Source of the DNA: Bradyrhizobium sp. U87765 SZCCT0048
GTDB lineage: Bacteria; Pseudomonadota; Alphaproteobacteria; Rhizobiales; Xanthobacteraceae
Length of the DNA: 64,000 bases
NCBI RefSeq assembly: GCF_018131225.1
Contig: NZ_JAFCMM010000004.1
Span: 783,135 to 847,134 of the forward strand
Direction of reading: 5' to 3'
Below, piece after piece: positions 9,908-22,061 of the stretch (positions are counted from its first letter, which is position 1; the number at the start of each line of letters is the position of its first letter). Under the pieces are notes generated by a model, which did not search any database, was not told where the DNA came from, and saw only the letters and a list, made by a program, of their open reading frames with translations. A program made the translations under genes and the position numbers.

Positions 9908-10734
9908 CGCGCAAGCGGAAGCCAGATCTCGATGGCGCCGGTTCCGGTCGCCGGATCGAAGCGCTCGTCGTAGCGCTCGAAGTCGGGGGCGTCCGCGACC
10001 TCGTGGCCGGAGGCCGGCAGCCAGCGGGTCCAGATCGTCCGCATGGCGCCGCGCATCGTTGCGACGTGATGATGGGTGAATACGGCGTAGCGCCGTGCAG
10101 GGATGCGCACCCGGCCGAAATCCTCGGGCACGTCGTCAAAGCTCGTGACTTCGACGCCGGCGACATAGTCGAAGTTGCCGCTGCCGTCGCTGTTGCAGCA
10201 GACGCCATAGGTGATCATCCCGACCTGTCCCGGCATGTGGCCGATATGCGGAATGAAGCGCTGCCACTGCGCCGGGATGCCGTGATTGGTCTCGAAGCGG
10301 TAGCGCTCGCCGAGGCCGGCGACGAGCAGTGCGCCATGACTCTCGAAACGCGGGGGCGCCAGTTCGATGAAGGCAGGTTCGCCCATTCTGATCGGCTCCA
10401 CGAGTGTCAGGGCCTCGATGTTGCGTCGCGTGCGGACGGCTTCGGGCGTCAGGGCGAACTGTTCACGGAACGCGCGCGTGAAGGCCTCGTGCGAGCCATA
10501 GCCGGCGTCGAGTGCGACGGTGAGAATATCGGGCGCGCCGTCCGCGAGCTGTCGCGCCGCGAGCGTCAGCCGGCGCGCGCGGACGTATCGCATCACCGAT
10601 CGTCCGGTGGCTTCACCGAAGGCGCGGCACAGGTGATAGCGCGAGACGCCGGCGAAGTGCGCGATCTCCGCGAGGGTCGCGCCGCACTCGACCCTGCTCT
10701 CGATGAACCACAGGGCCCGGGCGACCGGCGTCAT
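9904..10734 (-). CDS. AraC-family regulator with GyrI-like effector domain
   Basis: This 276-residue protein has an N-terminal pair of AraC helix-turn-helices (residues 1-105: LAEIAHFAGVSRYHLCRAFGE, then ILTVALDAGYGSHEAFTRAF) and a C-terminal GyrI-like small-molecule domain (about 120-275, ending GTGAIEIWLPL). This order matches Rob/SoxS-type regulators with a fused ligand domain such as those that sense drugs or organic cations. The TAG stop shares the bases CTAG with the stop of the convergent MFS gene. The regulator could control that carrier, but this is only suggested by position. Confidence 0.85.
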   Translation of the reverse strand: MTPVARALWFIESRVECGATLAEIAHFAGVSRYHLCRAFGEATGRSVMRYVRARRLTLAARQLADGAPDILTVALDAGYGSHEAFTRAFREQFALTPEAVRTRRNIEALTLVEPIRMGEPAFIELAPPRFESHGALLVAGLGERYRFETNHGIPAQWQRFIPHIGHMPGQVGMITYGVCCNSDGSGNFDYVAGVEVTSFDDVPEDFGRVRIPARRYAVFTHHHVATMRGAMRTIWTRWLPASGHEVADAPDFERYDERFDPATGTGAIEIWLPLAR

Positions 10735-10825
10735 GTCAGGCTCCGCTGCATGGTCCGCACTCTAGCAGCGGCCCGCAGCGGTGACTTGATCAGAATTGCG
10801 CCGGCCTGCGCCAGCGCTGTCCGCC

Positions 10826-12418
<1,593 letters not shown>

Positions 12419-12536
12419 GGCGTCAAATCCAGCGGCTGGGAAGCCCGCCGGGTAGCACGATTTGAGGGGGTACGAAACCGCCGGGGCCGGACTTTCTTAA
12501 GGCATTTTCGGCAGGGGCCGGCGGCTGGCGCCGGAG

Positions 12537-14351
12537 CTAAAGCGGCAGTTCGGGCTCGTGGCGGGCGCTGCGCCGGGCATTGGTCACCGCGGCGGAGGCC
12601 GCCGAGCGCATCAGGGTCCAGCGGATGCTGGCGGCCTGGCGCGCTGTCTGGCGGATGACGATCTGGACGGTGCGCCGCGGGCCGTCGGTGCCGGCCAGGA
12701 ACACGCTGTCCTCGAGCTCGACCCGGTCGTCGAGGGCCTCGAAGGTCCACACGTCCCGGTTGGGCAAGACCAGCATCACACCTCGGGCGTCGCTGAGGCG
12801 GCTCGCCTTGACCGACGGGTGGAGATGGAAGCGCAGGGCAAAATCGTCGGTGCCGGCCTTGATGCGGCCGGTGGCGACCAGGGTGTCCTCGCCGTCCAGC
12901 CGGGTTCCATCGGCCGCCAGCATCAGCACGCGCCGGTGCACCATGCCGAACTGGGGCACATAGCCGTCATGGGAGGTGGTGAGCAGCGTGCCGTTGGCCA
13001 TGGCCTCGCGCTCGACCTCGACGGTGCGCGGGCCGCGGGTGATCGGCGCGCCCTGCAGCAGCCGCTTCATGGCGCCGAGTTCGACGAACTGGCACGACGA
13101 GGTCTCGTGATAGGTCAGGGTCGAATGCGCCGGCGTGCCGCGTGCGAAGGTCCGCCAGTTGTCGCGGCCAGTCGGGGGCATGCCGCAGTTGGTGAGGACG
13201 CGGCTGGTGCCGACCGACAGCTCGAACGACAGGCAGCCGGCATGGGCATCGTGGCTCACGGTCGCCGGCGGCGGTGCGCCGGTGTCCATGATCAGCGTCA
13301 CCGGCCCGGCCTCGAGGCGCTGGAAGCCGGTGTGCGGCATGCTGGCCATCGGCACGCCATGGGTGTCGTCATAGGCCAGCAGCGTCGCCACCTGGTCTGT
13401 CGGCGTGTGGCTCATGCCGTTGAACAGCGCGAAGCTGCCGTCACCATGGCGGAAGAACCGCAGCATCGGCATCATGCGGTCGATGGCGTTGAGCAGCGGT
13501 GGCGGCGGCGGGATGTTGCGCGCCGCAAAGGTCTGCCGCAGCGGCAGCAGGTCGAGCAGGATTTCGATCAGCGCACCGGGATTACGCGAGATATGGCCGC
13601 CGTCCGGCAGGATCTGGCGCTGCAACTCGTCCGACAGCTTGCGCGTGATGGCGCGGATCTGGCGGCCCTGGTTGGCCAGGCACAGCGCCGCGTAGCACAG
13701 CGCGATCTGCACCTGCAGCCGCGGCAGACCATCGGCGATGTCGATCATCGCATAGCGCAGGTAGCGGATTTCGCGGGTCAGGCCGCGCAGGTAGCGGCGG
13801 TAGAACTTGCTGTCGGTGTCGGACAGGACCAGCGGCGCCTGCGACAGCAGCGAGATGACACGCCGTGCCAGCACGTCGGCGCGCCAGCCGACGCCGCGGC
13901 CCTTGCCCTGGTGGGTGAACCAGTCCTCGATCAGCGAGCGGGCGTTGGCGCGGGTCAGCGCCGAATCGGCCGCGCGCAGGTGGCGCAGCCAGCCGAAGCC
14001 GAGCAGCGCCGCCTCCCAATCCTCGGATGGCGGTTCCAGTTCGAAGATCGAGCGGCCGTGGCAGGTGACGATCTTGCCGGCGAAGACGAATCGCCCGGCA
14101 TAGATTTCGGCGGCGCGGGTCGAATCGGTGGTGCGCAGATCCTGCGGGGCGATGATCAGCCGGTCGGTGCGCGACGGCAGCAGGCTCGACAGCGCAACCG
14201 AGCCGCCACCGACGCGCGCCGCTGTCTTCCTGGCGAAGCGGCCAAGCAGAAGCGTCGAGATTCGTCGTCGTTGAGCGGCCGACACGCGCACCTTTGACTT
14301 TGGCGTAGAATCGTTGCGCACCCTTTTAGTCTGGAAATGCGCCGAGCACAC
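12537..14351 (-). CDS. Heparinase II/III family protein
   Basis: This 604-residue frame has an alpha/alpha-toroid N-terminal half (residues about 90-330, with ISRNPGALIEILLDLLPLR) and a C-terminal beta-sandwich of the heparinase II/III type (about 370-570, with DAHAGCLSFELSVGTSRVLTNCG and GTPAHSTLTYHETSSCQF). Such proteins cleave acidic polysaccharides by elimination. The member found beside purH and rsmB in many Hyphomicrobiales is uncharacterised. No signal peptide is visible, and the first 30 residues are basic. The frame opens at a GTG, and GTG codons at residues 11 and 22 are alternative starts, so the N-terminus is uncertain. Heparin itself is an unlikely substrate. Confidence 0.82.
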   Translation of the reverse strand: MCSAHFQTKRVRNDSTPKSKVRVSAAQRRRISTLLLGRFARKTAARVGGGSVALSSLLPSRTDRLIIAPQDLRTTDSTRAAEIYAGRFVFAGKIVTCHGRSIFELEPPSEDWEAALLGFGWLRHLRAADSALTRANARSLIEDWFTHQGKGRGVGWRADVLARRVISLLSQAPLVLSDTDSKFYRRYLRGLTREIRYLRYAMIDIADGLPRLQVQIALCYAALCLANQGRQIRAITRKLSDELQRQILPDGGHISRNPGALIEILLDLLPLRQTFAARNIPPPPPLLNAIDRMMPMLRFFRHGDGSFALFNGMSHTPTDQVATLLAYDDTHGVPMASMPHTGFQRLEAGPVTLIMDTGAPPPATVSHDAHAGCLSFELSVGTSRVLTNCGMPPTGRDNWRTFARGTPAHSTLTYHETSSCQFVELGAMKRLLQGAPITRGPRTVEVEREAMANGTLLTTSHDGYVPQFGMVHRRVLMLAADGTRLDGEDTLVATGRIKAGTDDFALRFHLHPSVKASRLSDARGVMLVLPNRDVWTFEALDDRVELEDSVFLAGTDGPRRTVQIVIRQTARQAASIRWTLMRSAASAAVTNARRSARHEPELPL

Positions 14352-14428
14352 CCTACCGGACAGACCCTAACAAAGCCCGACAGCCGCCCGGCAGGCGGCG
14401 GGGGGTGCATCTGATTCGATAGCAGGCC

Positions 14429-15769
14429 TCAGGCCTTGACCAGGCGGGCGGCGTAGAAGCCGTCGAGTCCGGCGAGACGCGGATCAGGGTTGGGCAGGTG
14501 ACAGGGCAGCGTGCGGATGTCGCCTTGCGCATTGATGATGTCGGCAAGGCCGCCGACTTCGGCGGGATCGACCGGCACGCGGCGCATGGTGCTGTCGGAG
14601 GCGAGCAGTGCTTCGACCGCCTGCTCGCCTTCCTCCGGCTCCAGCGAGCAAGTGCAATAGACCAGCGTGCCGCCGGGCTTGAGCAGGGCCGCAGCCTTTT
14701 GCAGCAGCCGCCGTTGCAGCGCCGCAAGCGCGTTGATGTCGGCCTCGTGCTTCAGCCAGGCGACGTCCGGATGGCGGCGGATCGTGCCTGTCGCCGCGCA
14801 AGGCGCATCGACCAGCACGCCGTCGAACGATTCGCCGGGCCATTCGGTGGCGTCGGCCACCACTGTCTCCGCGTGCAGCGACAGGCGGGTGAGATTGTCC
14901 TGCAATCGTGCGATGCGGCCGGGCGAGCGGTCGACCGCGGTGACGCGGGCGCCGGCATGGGCGAGCTGGGCGGTCTTGCCGCCGGGCGCGGCGCAGAGAT
15001 CGGCGATCGCCTTGCCGTCGACATCGCCGAACAGCGTTGCCGGCAGCGCGGCGGCCGCGTCCTGCACCCACCACGCGCCGTCGCTGAAGCCGGGCAGCAT
15101 GGTGATCGGGCCCTGCAGCAGCGTGCGCACGGTTCCGGTCGGCAGCGCCTCGCCGTGCAGCCGCGTCGCCCATTGCGCGGCGTTGGCCTTCACGGTGAGA
15201 TCGAGCGGCGGCTCATGGCCGATGGCGCGGGCGATTTCACGCGCGGTGCTTTCGCCATAGTGCGCGATCCAGCGTGCCATCAGCCACGGCGGCACGTCGA
15301 GCGACTGCGCCTCGACCTCGCGAATCAGCGGTTCGGCCTCGCGCGCGCAGCGGCGCAGCACAGCGTTGACGAGGCCGGCGTATTTGGATGCGCGACGGTC
15401 GGCCTGCACGAGTCGCACCGACAAGTCGACCGCGGCGTGATCGGGTACATCCATCCAGAGAATCTGCGCCGCACCGATCAGCAGCGCGCTCTGCGCCCGC
15501 GGGGCGTCGGCCGGCAGGCCCTTGTCGAGCAGGCGCGACAGCACGTGGCGCAGCGTGCCGAGCCGCCGCAGGATGGTCGCGACAAGGCGGCGCATCAGCG
15601 CGCGGTCACGGTCCGACAGCGTCTTGAGGGCGGGATGCGCGGCCGCGCCGTCGAGCTGGTCGTCGAGCGTGCGGCGCTTGTGCAGCACGCCATCGAGTAT
15701 GTCCGCGGCGATCCGGCGCGTGGCGAGGCCTGGAACCTCGGTGGGCGGAGCGAATCGCGAAGGCTTCAT
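14429..15769 (-). CDS. rsmB: 16S rRNA m5C967 methyltransferase, RsmB family
   Basis: This 446-residue protein has an N-terminal NusB-like RNA-binding domain (residues 15-140, with RALMRRLVATILRRLGTLR) and a C-terminal class I methyltransferase domain. The latter shows the SAM loop CAAPGGKTAQLA, the DAPCAATGTIRRHPD motif and the catalytic YCTCSLEPEEGE motif, with both cysteines of the RNA m5C mechanism. The known family activity is 5-methylation of C967 in 16S rRNA. The ATG at 15769 was chosen over a TTG six bases upstream. It follows the heparinase-like gene's upstream end closely (77 bp gap) on the same strand. Confidence 0.92.
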   Translation of the reverse strand: MKPSRFAPPTEVPGLATRRIAADILDGVLHKRRTLDDQLDGAAAHPALKTLSDRDRALMRRLVATILRRLGTLRHVLSRLLDKGLPADAPRAQSALLIGAAQILWMDVPDHAAVDLSVRLVQADRRASKYAGLVNAVLRRCAREAEPLIREVEAQSLDVPPWLMARWIAHYGESTAREIARAIGHEPPLDLTVKANAAQWATRLHGEALPTGTVRTLLQGPITMLPGFSDGAWWVQDAAAALPATLFGDVDGKAIADLCAAPGGKTAQLAHAGARVTAVDRSPGRIARLQDNLTRLSLHAETVVADATEWPGESFDGVLVDAPCAATGTIRRHPDVAWLKHEADINALAALQRRLLQKAAALLKPGGTLVYCTCSLEPEEGEQAVEALLASDSTMRRVPVDPAEVGGLADIINAQGDIRTLPCHLPNPDPRLAGLDGFYAARLVKA

Positions 15770-15937
15770 GGACAACGGGCATTACTCGAGCTGAGAGGAG
15801 CGGCAGGTGGCGGGACCACCAACGTGACATGTGAATATGCCAAATGTAAGAAGCGCCTTCACGCCATCACAATCACACACCAGATGATAGTGTCAGACCG
15901 TGCTGGTGTGGATCTGGCGCGCGACGGGAGCCTTTCG

Positions 15938-16171
15938 ATGACTGACAGCAACGACGTACCTGCGTCGCCCGTGCGTGACGCCGCCGATGCGACGGCAGCG
16001 CGCAAGCCGCTGCCGCCCGCCGCCCAGCGTGCACTGGCCGAGGCCGAGGAGCGCCGGCGCAGGGCGCAGGCGGAAGCCGAGGCGCGGCCGGTCGAACTGC
16101 AGGGGCCCAGGGGTCCCGAGCCCACGCGCTATGGCGACTGGGAGCGCAAGGGTATCGCCTCCGATTTCTGA
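15938..16171 (+). CDS. Succinate dehydrogenase assembly factor 4 family protein (DUF1674)
   Basis: This 77-residue protein has a charged, disordered N-terminal part (AEAEERRRRAQAEAEA near residue 35) and the strongly conserved C-terminal signature GPEPTRYGDWERKGIASDF. That signature defines the DUF1674/SdhAF4 family. In mitochondria SdhAF4 binds the flavinylated SdhA subunit and helps it join SdhB; bacterial members are assumed to do the same. The ATG at 15938 has GGGAG seven bases upstream. It lies inside a much longer open frame on the same strand that is otherwise antisense to rsmB, so it is easy to miss. Confidence 0.88.
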   Translation: MTDSNDVPASPVRDAADATAARKPLPPAAQRALAEAEERRRRAQAEAEARPVELQGPRGPEPTRYGDWERKGIASDF

Positions 16172-16264
16172 GGCGCGGCCATGCCGGCGTGCCGGCATGG
16201 CTTAAGATTACGTTCTGCATTTGTGCTATAGTCGGGTGACCCGCTTCCGCCGCCCGGCCCCGCC

Positions 16265-16837
16265 ATGTTCTTTCAACCCCGTCTCAACGCCCCGCTCCGC
16301 AGCCGCATCGCGGCCGTATTGCCGTGGGTGTTCGTCATCGGCGTTGCGGTGGGAACCGTGCTGCCGCTGCGACGCTGGCTGCACCTGCCGGCCCCGCCCG
16401 GCGTATCGCGGTCATGGCCGGACACCGCCGGCGAGATCCTGGGTGATCGGAGCGCCGATCCGGCTGCACGGATGTCCGTGGAGGTGCTGCGCACCATCGA
16501 TGGCGACACCTTCGTCGCGCGGGTGCATCTGCCACGGCCCGATCGCGTCGTGGTCACGCGGGTGCGGCTGCGCGGGGTCGACGCGCCGGAACTGAAGGCG
16601 GCGTGCGAACGCGAATGGAAGATGGCGAAAGCCGCGACCACGGCGCTGAAGACGCTGCTCGGCGAGGGCGGTGTTGCGATCTACAACATCGGTCCTGACA
16701 AGTACTCCGGCCGCGTCGTCGCCGATGTCGCCACCGCGCGCACGCCCAACGTCTCCCAGGCGCTGCTCGCCGCCGGGCAAGTGCGCCGCTACGACGGCGG
16801 CCACCGCAACGGCTGGTGCGGATTCTGGGAGCGCTGA
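16265..16837 (+). CDS. Membrane-anchored thermonuclease family protein
   Basis: This 190-residue protein has one N-terminal membrane segment (about residues 16-35) and a staphylococcal-nuclease fold from about residue 70. The conserved blocks are IDGDTF (78-83, Ca2+-binding Asp), RLRGVDAPE (101-109, catalytic Arg/Glu), GPDKYSGRVVADV near 145 and YDGGHRNGWC at the end. It probably sits in the inner membrane with the nuclease domain in the periplasm and cleaves DNA or RNA with Ca2+. A hairpin with GACAA/TTGTC outer arms follows 11 bp after the stop. Its substrate and purpose in the cell are not known. Confidence 0.85.
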   Translation: MFFQPRLNAPLRSRIAAVLPWVFVIGVAVGTVLPLRRWLHLPAPPGVSRSWPDTAGEILGDRSADPAARMSVEVLRTIDGDTFVARVHLPRPDRVVVTRVRLRGVDAPELKAACEREWKMAKAATTALKTLLGEGGVAIYNIGPDKYSGRVVADVATARTPNVSQALLAAGQVRRYDGGHRNGWCGFWER

Positions 16838-16848
16838 CGCCCGAAACG

Positions 16849-16877
16849 GACAAAGCCGCGCGAGGCGCGGCCTTGTC
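16849..16877 (+). terminator. Hairpin terminator after the nuclease gene
   Basis: GACAA and TTGTC form the outer stem around GCCGCGC-gag-GCGCGGC. The inner 17-base hairpin is repeated exactly at 39374-39390 after the glutamine amidotransferase gene. Confidence 0.6.
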
Positions 16878-16897
16878 GTCAGTCGTGGTGCGAAATC

Positions 16898-17422
16898 TCA
16901 GCGTGCGGTGACGACCACCGGGGTACCGACGGAGACGCGGCTATAGAGGTCGGTGATGTCCTCGTTGTACATGCGGATGCAGCCATACGAGACGTAGCCG
17001 CCGACCGAGTTCGGTACGTTGGTGCCGTGGATGGCGTACTGGCCGCCGCCGGACAGCGTCATCGCGGCGACGCCCATCGGGTTGGCCGGCGAGCCGCCGG
17101 GAATGACGTCCGGGATGGAAGGCTTGTCGCGCTTGACGTCGGCGGGCGGCGACCATGCCGGGTTGCGGTACTTGCCGTCGATCCGCGCGGTGCCGGCCCA
17201 CTGCTTGCCGGCCTTGCCGACGCCGACCGGATAGCGCACCGCCTGGCCCTCGCCGAGCACCAGGTACAGCCGGCGCTGGCCCGTCTTCACGACGATGGTG
17301 CCGGGCTCGTAGGCCTCCCGGAACGAGACCACGTCCGGGCGCGCCTGCGCCGGGGTCAGGGCCAACAGGCTGCCGGCCACTGCCAGCGCGCCGATCACTG
17401 CAACCGAGGTCTTCACCGCCAT
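16898..17422 (-). CDS. L,D-transpeptidase (YkuD domain)
   Basis: This 174-residue protein has an N-terminal signal peptide (SVAVIGALAVAGSLLALTPAQA) and a YkuD catalytic domain. The active site is His132 in HGTNVPNSVGGYVSYGCIR (cited in part) with the nucleophile Cys148. L,D-transpeptidases make 3-3 peptidoglycan cross-links or attach proteins to the cell wall in the periplasm. The GGSPANPMG block near residue 112 is typical of the ErfK/YbiS-like form. The ATG at 17422 has GAGGAG eight bases upstream; the in-frame codons further out would spoil the signal peptide. It is convergent with the nuclease gene. Confidence 0.9.
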   Translation of the reverse strand: MAVKTSVAVIGALAVAGSLLALTPAQARPDVVSFREAYEPGTIVVKTGQRRLYLVLGEGQAVRYPVGVGKAGKQWAGTARIDGKYRNPAWSPPADVKRDKPSIPDVIPGGSPANPMGVAAMTLSGGGQYAIHGTNVPNSVGGYVSYGCIRMYNEDITDLYSRVSVGTPVVVTAR

Positions 17423-17743
17423 GCGTTTCTCCTCAACTCCCATGACCGGGGGCCATGGGCGCATCCGATCCATTCCGTGTCGAAAATTGTAGGGTCGCGG
17501 CGCTGACCAAGAGGTTCAGGGACCGGCCCCGCCACGGCGTCCGAGGGCGGTAGAAATAAAATCCGTGCAACAAAGTAAAGGGCTGGAAAACAACACTCGC
17601 CGGCAAAGCGTACCGCCGCCGGCCCTGCCGACTGAAAATTACGTGATCGGTCAGGGACCGTGCGTGCCGCGCCGGGGCGGGTTCCAAATGAGGAGGGCCC
17701 CGGACGGTGTCCGGGGCCCGATCGGTCGGGGTGGAAGGGGCGA
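17423..17743. other. Intergenic stretch between L,D-transpeptidase and acs
   Basis: These 321 bases hold the promoter side of the L,D-transpeptidase gene and the acs terminator (17695-17719). A moderately AT-rich patch at about 17550-17600 may be part of the transpeptidase promoter. No gene is seen. Confidence 0.5.
17695..17719 (-). terminator. acs terminator hairpin
   Basis: A perfect 11-bp stem GGGCCCCGGAC-ggt-GTCCGGGGCCC lies 25 bases beyond the acs stop codon. There is no strong U-run. Confidence 0.7.
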
Positions 17744-19687
<1,944 letters not shown>

Positions 19688-19771
19688 GTTTCCTCCACTG
19701 CGCGTTCGGTCGCGAGCACATGCACCCGGCAGGCGCGCGTTTTGCTGGCCGATTATGCTGCCCTTTACGGC

Positions 19772-19806
19772 GGCGACAAGCCGAAAGGAATAGGACTTTT
19801 GTCGCC
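19772..19806. promoter_or_regulatory. Inverted repeat upstream of acs
   Basis: Perfect 8-bp half sites GGCGACAA (19772-19779) and TTGTCGCC (19799-19806) are separated by 19 bases, 85-119 bp upstream of the acs start. It could be a regulator binding site or a hairpin. No matching known motif was recognised. Confidence 0.35.
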
Positions 19807-19913
19807 CGAAGTCAGCCGTATCGTGAGGGCACCGGCGGTGTGATCACAACGTCGTCCGGTTCACGACAGCGAAGCCGCTTCCGCGTGCGTCGCCGCACTG
19901 TGCATCCGCCGGG

Positions 19914-20594
19914 TTATGGCCGGGCGGCGAGCGTCCAGACGGCGGTGTGCTTGATCTCGGTGTCCTCGAGCTCGCGCGTCACCGGCACATGGTAGTCGGC
20001 GAGCCGGCGCAGGCGATCCCTGGGCAGATAGCTGCGGCCGGGGTCGCCGATCAGCACCGTGGCGCCGGCGGCGGCATGTCCGGACAGAAAGGCGAGGGCG
20101 CGCTCGGCCGTGTCGCGTTCATAAAAGATGTCGCCGGCCAGCACGGTCTGCACCGGGGAACAAGTGGCGCCGGCGAGCACGTCGCCATCGCCGACGGAAA
20201 TCGTCACGTCGTTGGCCTGCGCGTTGAGCCGCACGGCCGCGAGGGCAAAACGGTCGATGTCGGCGGCGCACACGCTGCGCGCGCCGGCCTTCATCGCGGC
20301 GATGGCGACGAGCCCCGAACCTGAGGCGAGATCGAGCACGTCACGGCCGGCGACCGCGTCGGGATGGTCCAGCACATAGCGCGCCAGCGCCTGTCCCCCG
20401 GCCCAGGCGAACGCCCAGAACGGCGGCGGCAGGCCGGCTTCACCCAGTTCGTCCTCGGTCTTGGTCCACAGCGGCACGGCCTCGTCGGCGACATGCAGCG
20501 CGATTTCCGGCACCAGCGGCACGGCGCGCAGCCGCGTGTTGGCGCGGATGAAGGCGACGGGGTCGGTGATGCGCTCGCCGGATGCCCCGGTCAT
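19914..20594 (-). CDS. Class I methyltransferase, ETF-beta lysine methyltransferase-like
   Basis: This 226-residue protein has a Rossmann methyltransferase fold with the SAM motif VLDLASGSGLVAIAA near residue 86. It carries the blocks LVPEIALH, PPFWAFAWAGGQALARYVLD, GDIFYERD and VLIGDPGRSYLP. These match the METTL20/ETFBKMT family, whose human member trimethylates lysines of the electron-transfer flavoprotein beta subunit. A homologue in Agrobacterium has been reported to act on bacterial ETF-beta (recalled knowledge). Automatic annotation often calls it a ribosomal L11 methyltransferase-like protein. It lies just downstream of the EVE gene and may be co-transcribed with it. Confidence 0.8.
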   Translation of the reverse strand: MTGASGERITDPVAFIRANTRLRAVPLVPEIALHVADEAVPLWTKTEDELGEAGLPPPFWAFAWAGGQALARYVLDHPDAVAGRDVLDLASGSGLVAIAAMKAGARSVCAADIDRFALAAVRLNAQANDVTISVGDGDVLAGATCSPVQTVLAGDIFYERDTAERALAFLSGHAAAGATVLIGDPGRSYLPRDRLRRLADYHVPVTRELEDTEIKHTAVWTLAARP

Positions 20595-20631
20595 GACGGC
20601 ATCCGCCGGGGTTGTGCCGGGCGTGCCGGCG

Positions 20632-21045
20632 TCACAGTCCGCCCAGCTTGCAGACGTGCTTCCACTGTTCGGCGGTCACGCTCTGCACCGAGAGGCGGGA
20701 GTACTTCACGAGATCCATCTCGGCCAGCTTCTTGTCGGCCTTGATGGTGGCGAGCGTCACCGGTGTTTTCAGCGGCTTGTCGGCCTTGATGTCGACGCAG
20801 ACGAACTTGGCGCTCTTGTCGGTGGGATCGAGATAGGCCTCGCGGATGATCTCGACGATGCCGACGATCTCCTTGCCCTCGTTGGAATGATAGTAGAAGG
20901 CGAGATCGCCTTTCTTCATCTTTTCCAGATTCTGTTTGGCAGTGTGGTTGCGCACGCCGGTCCAGGGCTCGCCCTTGGCGCCCTTGGCGACCTGCTGGTC
21001 CCACGACCACACCGACGGTTCGGATTTCACCAGCCAGTAAGCCAT
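20632..21045 (-). CDS. EVE domain-containing protein
   Basis: This 137-residue single-domain protein starts MAYWLVKSEPSVWSWDQ and contains GVRNHTAKQNLEKMKKGDLAFYYHS (cited in part), the EVE signature. It ends near WKHVCKLGGL. EVE domains belong to the PUA superfamily and bind modified bases in RNA or DNA; the lone-domain bacterial form, close to human THYN1, is of unknown function. It is nine bases downstream of gpsA on the same strand, so the two are probably one transcript with tsaD. Confidence 0.9.
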   Translation of the reverse strand: MAYWLVKSEPSVWSWDQQVAKGAKGEPWTGVRNHTAKQNLEKMKKGDLAFYYHSNEGKEIVGIVEIIREAYLDPTDKSAKFVCVDIKADKPLKTPVTLATIKADKKLAEMDLVKYSRLSVQSVTAEQWKHVCKLGGL

Positions 21046-21054
21046 TTCGTTCTC

Positions 21055-22044
21055 CTATCCTTCCGCCTTGAACGGTCGCGTCAGCAGGCCGTTGATCGCG
21101 GCGTCGATGTCGATGCGGCCGTCGAGGATCGCGGCCACCGCTTCGGTGATCGGCATGTCGATGCCGCGCGCGCGGGCGATGTCGAGCAGCACCGCGGCGG
21201 TGAATGCGCCTTCGGCGAGCTTGCCGCCGGCGGCGTCTGCCGGGCGCGCGCCCTCGCCGAGCGCGATGCCGAACGAGAAGTTGCGGGACTGCCGGCTCGA
21301 GCACGACAGCACGAGATCGCCGAGGCCCGACAGCCCGGCCAGTGTCTCCGCACGGGCGCCACAGGCGCGGCCGAAGCGCGCCAGTTCGGTGAAGCCGCGG
21401 GTGGTCAGCGCAGCCAGCGCCGAGGCGCCGAGCTGGCGGCCGGCGACGATGCCGGCGGCGATCGCCAGCACGTTCTTGGCCGCGCCGCCGATCTCGACGC
21501 CGCGCACGTCGGTGGTGTGGTAGGGCCGGAAGGTCGGTGAGCCAAGTGCCTGGCACAGTGCGGCCGCGGTCGCCTCGTCATCGCTGGCGAGGGTCACCGC
21601 GGTCGGCAGGCCGCGCGCGACGTCGTCGGCGAAGCTCGGGCCGGACAGGATCGCCGGCACGGCCTGTGGTGTGAGTTCAGCGATGATCTCGGTCATGTAG
21701 CGGCGCGTGCCGCGCTCGATGCCCTTGGCAGTGGCGATGATCACCGTGCCGGCAGCGACGTCGTTCGCGAATACCGCGAGTGCCGCCCGCAATGCCTGCG
21801 CCGGTACGGCCAGCAGCACGATCTGCGCCGCGGCGGCATCGGCGGCGGTGCCGCTCACGGCGACGGCGCTGTCGAGACGCACGCCCGGCAGGCGCGGCGA
21901 TTCGGCGCGGCCGGCGATGGCCGCCGCGCTTGCGGCGTCCCGCGCGACCAGCGTGACGCTGCGGCCGGCCCGCGCCGCGGCATTGGCGAGCGCGGTGCCC
22001 CAGGCGCCGGCGCCGACCACTGCTACGGTTGAAAACGATGGCAT
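21055..22044 (-). CDS. gpsA: Glycerol-3-phosphate dehydrogenase [NAD(P)+]
   Basis: This 329-residue enzyme reduces dihydroxyacetone phosphate to sn-glycerol 3-phosphate, the backbone of membrane phospholipids. The N-terminal Rossmann motif is VVGAGAWGTALAN. Further blocks are ATAKGIER near 107, ILSGPSFADDVARGLPTA near 135, the catalytic Lys in EIGGAAKNVLAIAAGI near 185, and TLAGLSGLGDLVLSC near 245. The frame extends to 22218, but the ATG at 22044 gives the family N-terminus. The stop of tsaD lies 17 bases upstream of this start, so both are likely in one operon. Confidence 0.95.
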   Translation of the reverse strand: MPSFSTVAVVGAGAWGTALANAAARAGRSVTLVARDAASAAAIAGRAESPRLPGVRLDSAVAVSGTAADAAAAQIVLLAVPAQALRAALAVFANDVAAGTVIIATAKGIERGTRRYMTEIIAELTPQAVPAILSGPSFADDVARGLPTAVTLASDDEATAAALCQALGSPTFRPYHTTDVRGVEIGGAAKNVLAIAAGIVAGRQLGASALAALTTRGFTELARFGRACGARAETLAGLSGLGDLVLSCSSRQSRNFSFGIALGEGARPADAAGGKLAEGAFTAAVLLDIARARGIDMPITEAVAAILDGRIDIDAAINGLLTRPFKAEG

Positions 22045-22061
22045 ACGCTGATCGGCCTTCT

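Noticed and set aside
12558..14297. Open frame of 579 codons on the plus strand opposite the heparinase-like gene
   Set aside because: High-GC shadow of the minus-strand gene. No domain is visible, and the real gene has clear heparinase motifs.
14498..15937. Long plus-strand frame leading into the SdhAF4 protein
   Set aside because: The part before 15938 is antisense to rsmB. Only the last 77 codons are a real gene.
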